A DNA stretch of 13,311 bases, taken from the NCBI GenBank assembly GCA_900088475.1, contig FLMG01002502.1, forward strand, positions 1 to 13,311. The letters run 5' to 3'. Shown here in pieces: positions 1 to 9,095 of this stretch (the stretch's first letter is position 1; every line of letters starts with the position of its first letter). The notes beneath the pieces were generated by a model. The model was not told the origin of the DNA, ran no database searches, and was given only the letters and a program-made list of their open reading frames with translations. The translations under genes were made by a program, and so were the position numbers. This DNA comes from Hyphochytrium catenoides. Lineage: Eukaryota; Sar; Hyphochytriomycetes; Hyphochytriales; Hyphochytriaceae.

Positions 1-60
1 TCTCTCTCTCTCTCTCTCTCTCCTTCTCTCTCCCTCTCTCTCCCTCTCTCCCTTTCTGTC
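1..60. repeat. (TC)n microsatellite at the left edge
   Basis: An almost perfect TC dinucleotide run fills the first 22 bases and decays into interrupted CT-rich sequence up to about base 60. Pyrimidine-rich sequence continues to about 175. The run begins at the window edge, so its real length is unknown. It is complementary in composition to the GA block at 439-737. Confidence 0.9.
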
Positions 61-438
61 GAGTCGCTCTCTCTCCTCTCCACTCATTATCTCTTCCCTG
101 CTCTGCTTCTTCTTTTTCTTTTGGTCTATTCTCTCCCATCCTCTCTCTTTTTTTTCTCTTCTTCTAGTAGGTTGCACTGCTTCCTCCTCGCTGGTCGTCC
201 TCCTCGATCCTGACCACGCACCGACAGGGTAAAGAAGAGGAGGCGGGAAGAGGAAGGGACAGAGAAGAGGAAGGAGATCAGAGGAGAGGACCTTCGATGA
301 TACACTGTTTCCCTTCTCCACAGCCTCATACTACCGCGTAAGGTGACGAAGGTTGGTGGCAGGCAACGGACAACGAAACGACAAAAAGAAGTGAAAAGTG
401 ATGTGTCTTGATGGGCCCTCCTTGTTGGAAGCTACAGC

Positions 439-482
439 AGAGAGAGAGAGAGAGAGAGAGAAAAAGAGAGAGCGAGAGGAGG

Positions 483-518
<36 letters not shown>

Positions 519-685
519 AAAATAATGGAGGAAGAAACTTGGGGAGAGAGATTGGGGGCAAGAGTGAGGGGACACGGGGACAGTTGGAAAGACAGAAAGA
601 ACAGAGAGAGGATGATAGAGCCGAGGAGGGTACAGAGGAGAGAGAGAGAGCGAGCGAGAGAGAAGAGAGAGAGAGAGAGAGAGCG

Positions 686-726
<41 letters not shown>

Positions 727-737
727 AAGAGAGAGAG
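439..737. repeat. Imperfect (GA)n polypurine block
   Basis: Long AG/GA dinucleotide runs occur at about 439-460, 482-518, 640-660 and 661-737. They are separated by purine-rich, GA-degenerate sequence, with short GCGA interruptions inside the runs. Long open frames cross the block on both strands (Arg/Glu-rich on plus, Ser/Leu-rich on minus), but they follow simply from the dinucleotide repeat lacking stop codons and are not evidence of coding. Confidence 0.9.
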
Positions 738-2601
738 TTGGACGTTACAGCAGGGCTGCTGACATCCTCCAGCGGACACAACCCTGTTCTAAAAGCCCTT
801 TCTGCCCTCCTACCTCCTACCGCTCAGTAGTAATCTCTTTAGTCGCGGATTCTCAAAAGAGAGAAAATGAGGATTTGGCTTGTGAAGTTTTCATCAATTC
901 TTCGTAAAGGAGAGAGTGGGTGGGGAAGCTCAAGGGCGAGGGGGGACGGTGCTGATCTTTGCCATACTCACTGTACTACTCCTCGGAACTCCCACCCACC
1001 TGCTCTTTCTACTGTCATAGAAGGAGAAAGAGAAAGAGAAGAGGAGCGAGGACAGAAGAGATGATGGTGTTGCAGGAGGATCAGACACTTATAACGATAT
1101 TAATCATAATATAAAGTAGAATTTTATCTATTACAATGACATAGAAATAACAATGACATTCTATAGTTGAAGCACTAGAACAACAACAAGCCAAATGAAT
1201 CATTGTGATAAGATATATCCTGAGGAGTACGTGGCAGTGGTGGTGGAAGATTAACCCAACAGACTCAAGATTGGAGACGGATGATGATGGTCAATGGAGG
1301 TGGTCGTGGTGATGATAGTAGTAGCGGTGGTGAAGGCCGCCGCTGACGGCTAATCAGTCTAAAGCATGTGCAAATGTAGGATGCTTATTACAAGATGACC
1401 TAGCTCGTGACTCCACTACTACAAGCAGCTGCTGCCCAGACTATACTCACTTTATCATCGACGTACGTAAGAGGGGTGATTTGGTTAGGTTCTTCGTTCT
1501 TCCCTCTTCCTTCTTCTATTTTCTCCTCTGTTGTCATCATATCTCTTCTATTCTTCTCTCGCCTCTCTCATCACTATCTTACTGCTAGTCTTGACTTGCT
1601 GGACGAGTGGACGGTGGTGGGCCTTGTCTGGCAAAGCCATCGATTCATCATCGGCCTTAAAACTAATCCCAGAGCTGCGCATCGTAAACGGTGATGATTC
1701 TGCATATTGTTATGCGAGTAATCGATGAGTAAAGCGCCCTCCTCCTCCTCCTTTTCATAAGTAGTAGCGCTCTCATCACATTTGCCTACTTCTTTCTTCT
1801 TCCGTACATGATGAATAGTCTTCTTATTATGCTTGTGTTGGCCGTCGTCTTCTGATCCTATAGAAATAGAACGTTTCTCGAGCATGGAAGATTCCAGTGA
1901 ACCTTGTCGCAGTGAATGGAAGCTGACAGCAAGACCACCTCGTGGTGATGATGATGATCCTTTCGTCGCCGCCTATCATTATCATTCTTCAGTTCTTTCT
2001 CCCTCATTGTAAAAAAGCTTTCAATCTCAACACCATCATCTAACGGCTGTTATGGTAAAGAATCGGTTCTGGACTACTAGATTCATGTATACCTGTAAAA
2101 ACCTTTATATTTGTTACAACTCGTGCTCGTATTTTTTATAAAAATAGACTAGAGACTACTTCCTAGCTGTTAGCTGTTAGCGGCAGGGTTCTAGTTTGGA
2201 ACTCCCAAAATTCGGTCTTACAGTTCTAGTTATCGCATTTGTCAGATTCCCAGTTACCGACCTCTGTTCGGCAGAGTGTGTCCAGGCTGACGAAGTTTCC
2301 TGCAGACTCTTCATCAGTTCCGCAGATGAAGATTTTTATTGCGACTCTTCTTCTACGGCTACTTACGGGTGCCATTTGACCAGGACGAAGGCGGAAGGGT
2401 GATTAGTTAGCTGGGTAATGGTGCCGCGAGTTCAAGGAGCACATAGGGTTTGAGAGACTCACGGCTGTCGTGGGATCTTGCCGCTGAGCCACACTCCGTC
2501 TGCTGTGGCACTGTGTATTCTCGTACTCGCTACGTCGTTCAGTATAGTGAGACCTAGGCTTCCTTTGCAGGTGGACTCCCGCAGTTGGGTTTGGAGAGAG
2601 G
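738..2601. other. Gene-poor stretch before the SNARE gene
   Basis: No gene could be supported here. The stretch holds short purine-rich runs near 1020-1060 and an AT-richer part at 1080-1200. It also has triplet-like tracts (GGT/GAT at 1280-1350, a TCC run near 1738-1753, GAT near 1947-1960). Several short open frames lack an ATG or recognisable content. The last part probably includes the promoter and 5' UTR of the SNARE gene. A good 3' splice site lies at 2569-2570 and a possible donor at 2415-2416, so the 5' UTR may be spliced. I saw no tRNA- or rRNA-like sequence. Confidence 0.6.
2569..2570 (+). other. Possible 3' splice site in the SNARE 5' UTR
   Basis: The sequence TTCCTTTGCAG ends at 2570, about 31 bases upstream of the start codon at 2602. 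It has a pyrimidine stretch and a CAG end like the coding introns of this gene. It could be the acceptor of a cis intron starting near 2415 (GGTAATG). It could instead be a spliced-leader acceptor if this lineage trans-splices. Neither can be proved from sequence alone. Confidence 0.35.
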
Positions 2602-3895
2602 ATGACGGCACTATTTGACGCTCATGAGAGCGAGTTCATAGATGCGAAGATTGCCATCAACAAGAGTCTCAATGAAGTGAGCACTAACGCCGGAGATGCT
2701 GGTACGAGTTACTTCGAAGATAAAATGCTTATCTGAGAGGACCCTTACTTTCCATCTTTCGCTATTCTTAGACCGTCAGCGCTCAGCCCTGCAGCTTGCC
2801 AAGGGCAATATATCTGAGGCGGATCGCTTCGTAAGTTACTTCCTATCCAGTGATGTTTGCGAAAGTGTGGCAACAACTGAGACTGTGTTGGCTTCCAGCT
2901 TAAGCTGATGCAGGTTGAATCAAGGACACAAGCTAATGAGAGAAGAAAAGCTATGGAGACGAAGGTGTGAGGTTGCAGCTGGCCCTCAAGTTCCAGGAAT
3001 GTCTGGAGCTAACAGCCTCTTTCTTTTACCCCTTGCCGGCCCCATTCCTCACCTACCATGACAGATAAAGATTTATAGAGATGAGCTCGCAGGGTTAAGG
3101 AAGGACTTTGAGAGAGTGTCTCTTCTAGCACGCAGTGATCTGAGCGCATATGATCCGGTAAGTCCCTTCTTCATCATTCAACTCACTGTTGTCGGATCCG
3201 CAGGTCTGCCGTAGGGCTTTCTAACTTTCTGGCTATAGGAAGCTGTTGGGTTCAATCACAGAGATAGAATGCAAAGAAGCACGGACCTCCTTCTTGGGTA
3301 AGCAGAAGTACTGATCAAGAACTATATGCGGCCCGGTATAGACCTAACCGAGCCGCCTTGTCTGCCTTGTTGACAGTGCCTCTGAGAAGCTTGCTGAATC
3401 ACGAAGGATACTTTCTGAGACAGAGGAGATTGGTAGGACAGTCATCTCTGTGAGCGAACCTACCCAGCTTTCTCTTGCTCTTGACCGCCAGCCGAGGATT
3501 TTTTGTCTTCCCCTTCGTTTCCTACATTTGTTGCTCTATTGGTGCCAGCTCTTTGCCTGGGCTTTGGCTCTATCTAGAAATACGCCGTTCCGTGTCTGGA
3601 CGTTTCTCTATGAGCCTGATACTCACCTCTGTAATCTGTACTGCCGTTACCTCCCTGTTACCATGCAGGGGTGGGAGTGATGGGAAACCTTGAAGAGCAG
3701 CGGGAGGTGTTGCTCTCTGCACATGGGAAGGTGAAGGAAGCGAAGGGCATGACCTACGAAGCCAAGCGAATACTGACGAACCTGGCTAGACGAGCAGCGA
3801 TGAATCGTGTCTTCTTATGGGCAGTGATCGCGTTCTTGGTGTTCTGCATCCTCTATGTAACTTACTATGACTTCATCAGGCCTTGGTTCAAATGA
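2602..3895 (+). CDS. VTI1: Vti1-like Qb-SNARE (7 exons, 208 aa)
   Basis: This is a tail-anchored SNARE of the Vti1 type, which supplies the Qb helix to four-helix fusion complexes at Golgi and endosomal membranes. Exons read by phase: 2602-2676, 2780-2830, 2899-2964, 3065-3157, 3239-3297, 3377-3432, 3669-3895. Together they give 627 bases ending in TGA, close to the roughly 217 residues usual for the family. Residues 1-95 form the N-terminal helical region. The SNARE helix follows at about 105-175 and contains the family-like ETEEIG segment, then NLEEQRE with Gln144 in the likely zero-layer position. ILTNLARRAAMNR precedes a hydrophobic anchor at about 181-200 and a short aromatic lumenal tail ending PWFK. 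The ATG at 2602 (MTALFDAHESEF) matches the usual Vti1 start. Acceptors at 2780 and 3065 have nearby in-frame alternatives. Membrin/Bos1, the other Qb type, is less likely. Confidence 0.85.
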
Positions 3896-3914
3896 AGAGA
3901 GAGAGAGAGAGAGA
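3896..3914. repeat. Short (GA)n run
   Basis: About nine GA units start immediately after the TGA of the SNARE gene, so they lie in its 3' UTR. This is the same repeat type as the large block at 439-737. Confidence 0.85.
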
Positions 3915-4576
3915 AACGGGCGTGGAAAAGAGAGAGAAGAGAAACGCAGGAAAAGAATAGGAGTTCAGGAGAAAAAAGTGAGAAGGGGAGTGGACGGAGG
4001 TTCGCAGTCCTTCCGCTCCTTTGGGGGTGCTATCTATTTGTTTGTCTATAATTGACACAGCTTTTGAAGTTCATTACTAAGAGGTCACTCTGTTGGCGAA
4101 GGAAAGCGGGATGAGTGACAGCAAAACCTCCTTTCCCTTGAGAGTAAGGGCAACTTGGTATGAGTGGACAGAGGGGCATCGGTAAGGTCGCAAACAGACC
4201 GTAAAGAGCGATTTGAAGCGATAGCAAAAGGAGGCAACAGATTGGTGCTTTCGTTCTCAGCGCGTGTGGATGTGACGAGAGGAAACTGGCGCGTGCATTG
4301 AGCTGGGTATTACTTTCCGTCCACATGTTCACCGACTTGAGTGCCAATAATTTGGGCCGTGATGAGGACTCACAGGCTCTTAATTTATAGTATCTTGGTC
4401 CCGTGCCTTCTTTAGGATAGACGGAAGACGAGAGAAGAGGCTTCTAGTTAAAACTTGCTTCACTCTAAATAAGGTGATGTCTCTCTTCTGCGACAAATCA
4501 CTGTCAAAGTCCTGCCAACGGCGTAGCCTTCCATGAGCAGCTTGGTCTTCGATGGTCTTAACAGCTTCCCTTTAGT
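3896..4576. other. Convergent intergenic region
   Basis: This gap lies between the stop codons of the plus-strand SNARE gene and the minus-strand START/PDZ gene, and should hold both 3' UTRs. It opens with a GA dinucleotide run (3896-3914) directly after the SNARE stop and remains purine-rich to about 4000. The only sizeable open frame, on the minus strand at 4030-4347, starts with TTG rather than ATG and has no recognisable motif. I see no further gene. Confidence 0.6.
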
Positions 4577-7500
4577 CTACAGCTGGCTTTGCCGTGCTTT
4601 CTTACACCAAATGAATAGCACATATCCGAAGGCAAAGCAAGAGCTCCACCTCTGTAGCTGCCTGAGGTCATAAAGAGGAACATCGGGCACCTGGAGCTCC
4701 TTCATATAAATGTCTAGGACCTGGGAGGCGGCTGATGAGGCAGAGATAAGTATAAGGAACCCCTGGAACATTGTGATTGTCACCATCATCCATAGCATTT
4801 CAGAGAGAAAGCTTGACTTTGCCTGCTGTTCAGGCACTAAGAGGTGGCTAAGAACCTCTCTCCTGCTATTGCTTTGACTCCTCTTGGTTGGACTAAGACG
4901 AGGATCCTTCCTGTTGCGCTGCACGCAAAATCTTCGCGACTGTTGAGAGAGAGAGCCAGCTCTTAGCCCGAACAGCCAAAGAAGAACCGAGACAGAGACA
5001 AGAGACCGGTAGGAGTAGTCAACCTCCCACTCTCCACTTCTATGGATGAAGACTGCAGCCAGTAACCAAAACCCAGAGCTCCAGATAGACTCTGAGTATC
5101 TGTAGGGATCACTTTGTTCGGGAGTCAGGAGAGATGAGCGGTGCGACCGCTGCCCGGAAGACGTTGACTTTCTGGTACTGGCCTCATTATCTCTGTTGCG
5201 TTGCTCCTTATCTCCTTGAGGTAGCTGGAACCTTGGAGGGAGAGAGTCGCTCTCCATCAGCGAAAAGTACTCTTCGATCTTAGGCCTTAACCAGCTGTAA
5301 AAGCCATCCTTGTCCTCTCTTATCGCCACAGCATAAGGATTCTTGTCGTCCTTGGCAATCTTCTTTGCTTGCTCCTGAAGGAGGTAAAGGAGCACGCCAG
5401 CCATTTTCTTAATGGCAAAGTTCAAAAGCTTCTGTGGAAGGCGAATGCGCGGATCAAAATTGGCGACAATGCACAGCCTTCCGCTGGTTCGACTAGTCGG
5501 TTCTACAAGCGCTCGGAATCCTTTGATCAGCATTCGGTTACTGTTCCAGCCTTCTATAGGAGGAATGTTTGCACCTGGGAAGCTGTCGACAGATCCTCCT
5601 AATATGAGAAGGCACCTGTGCTCATACGAGGTGTCGGCGGCAAAAGCGTGGACCACGGCGTCTCGCTGAATAGCCATAGGCACCGACACATTAAAATAAG
5701 TGAGGATCTCACAGCGGCCCAGTCGCTTTAGCATATAGGAGCGATTGCAGAAAGGTGCCCAAAGATTGAACTTGTCCGTCTCTCTCACGACCGCAAGGCA
5801 ATTAAAAAGGTCTGCGTCTTCGGCGGTGCCTTCCAACTTCACCCAGAGAGTGTCATTCTCACCTAAAGAGAGTGGATAGTGAGGAGCAATGATGAGAGGA
5901 TTGGGGAACATTCTGGGACATCCGAGAGAAGGCTGACGCAAGGAGACGAGCACGATCGAGCTTAGATGGGACTGGGAGCGGCACCTAGTAAATCCGTACA
6001 CCGAAGGGCTGAGAGAGGCAGAGGCTGCTGCTTACCAGGCTTGTAAAACGTCGTTATGCCTAAGAACTTGTGACCAAAGATCCACCCCGCATCTTCGCTA
6101 TTAAAGTCCAGAAGGGCTTCGTTTATGGCTTTCTCCCTATTCCGCAGCAGGTCGATCTTCTCCTTCGTCCTTGGGTCTGCCATTCTCGATCTTACTGCTT
6201 GAACTTCTGGGTGGCCCGGCTGGTCTTTGACAAAGTTCTCTACACGGTCTAACTGAGCTGCCGCGGCCACGTAGCGTTCCTCATCAGCCAACATGAGCAC
6301 CAGGTCCAGGGATTTCTCCCAGCTGTCAGTGTGGGCTGCGGCTGCTTTCTCTTTCTCCGCACTAGGAGGTAGAAAAACCAAATCTCCTGCATCTTTTTGA
6401 GGTGCAAGCTTCTCTTGCAACGCTACGGCGTTCTCGTGGACGCTAGGTCCTGCTGTGCCTGGACTTGCTGGCCGTAGATCTGTAGCACTACTTGTCCTAC
6501 CTATCTTTGATAGCGAGAGCCGACGGAAGAATGAACGTTTCCGTGATGGGCTCTGCTCCAGAGGTTTGCGGAAGTACAACTTTTTGGCAGTGGATGACGG
6601 CACCAACAGGTGAAGAATCTTCCTCAGCTTCAAATTGGAGACGGGGGTGTCATTGATCTGGTAGAGTTCAAAGCCTGGCTGTACATGGGGCGTCTGCAGT
6701 TTGCTCAAGGAGAATGTCTGGTCCGCCTCTAAGGGATTCTGCTTCTTATTTTGCTCTCGACCATTAAGTTTCTGTGGAGATTCTTGCCCCTTTGGCTTCG
6801 CTTCAGCCGCGGCGAAGGCGCCATAGCCACTAGGACCCGACTCTAGTGACAAAGAGAGAGGCATGTACGGCCTTATAATAAAGGTTACCATTTGTTTGGT
6901 CTCATCGTAATCCACCTTCCTCTGACTTCGAGGAAAGTCAAAGCCCAAAGTAACAGGCCTGACCGCGGTATGGACTGTCGCCACTGAGCGCTTATAATCC
7001 AGATTACGGACGGAGCTCCCATTGACACTAGAAAGAATAAGGCCTTTCTCAAGCTTGGATATAAACTGACTGGTTTCCTTCATACGTGGCCGTAACTTTG
7101 CGGCTTGGCTTCCCCTTGTGATGGCTCCAATGACAACCGTGTCGTTATGAAAGCCTGGCTCTAGCTGCAAACCCAATGGATCACTGTCGAAAGTAACCTG
7201 CAGATCATCAACGATCGCTTCTCCACTTCTTTGTGGCCCAAACGTTCCGCTAAGCCTGAGATCGTTGACAGAAGCACGCTTCGGACTCGAAGAGATAGTG
7301 ATCACTGGGACACTGGTTCTAGGGGTAGAGTTCTTCTTTGCAAAGGAGGGATAGTCCTTCAGCGCACTCGTAAGCTTCGACAGATACTTGGAGACGCTGG
7401 CTGAGGCGTTCGGAGGCAACGCTCCATCATGCTGTTCAGCATATTTGAGAGTGAAAGCACATTCCGTATTACCTCTAGAGAGAATCTCCATGACACACCA

Positions 7501-8229
7501 AGAGGCATCGATTCTGAGCACGTCATCGAGAGGAGGGAACTTTTTATGGGCGCCTGACATGGTATAGATGACGTAGGTGCCGGTCGCTGTGTCGAATGTG
7601 ACTCGCCTCTCCATCACATAGTCCCTTCTGGCGGCTGGCTTTGGAAGATCCATTAAGACGTACATGTACTCTGTCTGGTTACGCCTGGCAATTGTCTTCA
7701 GCTCTGTAAGATAAGGATCCCATTGCAATCGGTACTGGGGGAACAAGCGATTAGGGATCAGAGTACGACGGCAGCCAGTTAACCATTGCCATAATGGCAA
7801 AGGTATACCTGCGAGTCTGTCATTGTCTTATACAGAGTCTGGGCAGAAAAGGGCAAAACCCCCTCCGCCTTATATAGTACTGGAAACGCAGGGTACGAAG
7901 ACGTCGAGAGTGCGGCTCGTTTGACGCTAATGTTCTTGGCTTCAAAAATGGACTCCCACGTGTTATCGGCAAATGCATCTCTGCCAAACTCCTCAATGCC
8001 TAGAACAAAGCACCACTTCCTGATTAGTAGCAGATACGATACAGATCACTCAAGCTAAGTGAACTCACTCTCCCATTTTGTGGGCGTTGTTGAGCTGAGA
8101 GGATCAAACTCGGAGGCATCTGTAGATATTGTTAGTTTTCCTGGATACGAAGAGTAACAGTCCAACTATCTAACCTGAACCACTGTCGGTGTAATCACTT
8201 TCGCTATCGCTTGCGCTGGGGATCGTCAT
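4577..8229 (-). CDS. START-PDZ-PDZ-START membrane protein (5 exons, 1093 aa)
   Basis: A multidomain protein, probably a membrane-anchored lipid binder or lipid-transfer factor; no named orthologue is recognised. Minus-strand exons: 8229-8175, 8119-8069, 7999-7809, 7734-6036, 5862-4577 (3282 bases, all phases agree). Residues 1-35 are acidic and Ser-rich. A START domain spans about 45-225, with YRLQWDPYLTEL, RRDYVMERRVTFD and FPPLDDVLRIDASW as its typical blocks. PDZ-like domain 1 is at about 274-365 (loop PLGLQL, later LILSSVNGSSV). PDZ-like domain 2 is at about 373-489 (PLSLSL, then a low-complexity insert, then PGFELYQINDTPV). A basic Ser-rich patch lies at 496-517 and a charged helical segment at about 567-642. 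A second, more divergent START-like domain covers about 645-834 (LWVKLEG, WAPFC). Hydrophobic segments lie near 926-939, 953-968, 1021-1040 and 1074-1084. Three introns carry ctaac/ctaat-like branch motifs. The start ATG (AACATGACG) is uncertain: the frame stays open upstream to about 8308, after an in-frame TAA, and a possible acceptor ends at 8280. Confidence 0.8.
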
Positions 8230-9095
8230 GTTAGGAAGTACTTTTCCGTCAGTAGCAGATGTTATGTCGTCGACCGGAGCTGTCAAGTAAGCGAAAAGGT
8301 CACGCACTTATGGTGCCGGTCACAACAGCGAGTCATAGGAGACAGCTGCCACGGTCTATCTCATCTAGAGCTTGTAAGCTACCTCTTGAGCTTTGGGCGA
8401 CCCAAGTCCACGCTCTATCGAAGCTAGATCTTTCAAGCTTCAGCGACCATACGCGGATATCCAGATCTTCAGATTGTATATACAGAGCTTATCGGGCTTC
8501 TGAGGACTCTCTGACCAGCTGCTCCAACAGCGCGGTAAACGGTCATTTTATTCTTCAGTAACGGATTTATCTCTGCCTAGGAGGATTACAGATAATGCAT
8601 ACATTCTATTTAGAATAGCAATCCACTCGTTCTAAATTCCGATAGCGGATGGTGAGACACATACCTACATATATATGAAGAGACAACAATATCGCAGGCT
8701 CCGCTAACCGGTGATTTAGTGTACAAACAGAGCGATTACAGTAACAAAAAGTTTCATCTTCCCTCTGCTGCCTTTTTGATGGGTTTTGGATGGAGATTAC
8801 GGAAGCGAGAGAAAATTGGATTCTGAAGCTTCAGATGGAGATCAGAATCCGTTAAACTCTGATGCGGCAGTTGAGGTTTATAAGAGATTCCTGGCACCGA
8901 TTGATAGGTATGTTGAGAGGAGGGGAGAGATAGGGAATAGGAAGGAGTTGAGATTAGGCGGGAAGTATAAGGGCGGCATAGAGAGTTGTTTTACCGGTGT
9001 CCTTGAAGGTTGCCCACTTGACTCGGTGGCATTCTGTGGAAGGATAGACCATCATTGGAACATCAAGCTGACCATTGATCCTTCCTAGAAAAATC
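8230..9095. promoter_or_regulatory. Shared divergent upstream region
   Basis: This region separates the start codons of the minus-strand START/PDZ gene and the plus-strand DLST gene, so it should contain both promoters and 5' UTRs. I could not identify core promoter motifs with confidence; an AT-rich TATATATA-like patch lies at about 8667-8677. Several short open frames are present on both strands and some end at good splice donors, for example AG|GTATGT at 8908 (+). They may be 5' UTR exons or an unresolved small gene. None has an ATG start, recognisable motif and consistent splicing together. Confidence 0.5.

Noticed and set aside
326-907. Long open frames of 115 to 169 residues on both strands across the GA block
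   Set aside because: Their length comes from the dinucleotide repeat, which contains no stop codons; the products are only Arg/Glu or Ser/Leu repeats.
1574-1885. Minus-strand open frame of 103 residues starting with ATG (MLEKRSISIGSEDDG)
   Set aside because: Composition follows local triplet tracts (poly-Glu from a TCC run), it has no recognised motif, and there is no splice or conservation support. A real short exon cannot be excluded.
4030-4347. Minus-strand open frame of 105 residues in the convergent gap
   Set aside because: It begins with TTG, has no motif and lies where the two 3' UTRs are expected.
5962-6035. Read-through end of the large START/PDZ exon (QQPLPLSALRC onward)
   Set aside because: A GTAAGC donor at 6035 and a strong CTCTTTAG acceptor ending at 5863 join the two long open frames in phase inside one START-like domain, so this tail is intron.
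8259-8561. Plus-strand open frame of 100 residues upstream of DLST
   Set aside because: It contains good splice donors internally, has Ser/Arg/Leu-rich antisense-like content and no recognised motif. The minus strand offers a better phase-consistent reading.
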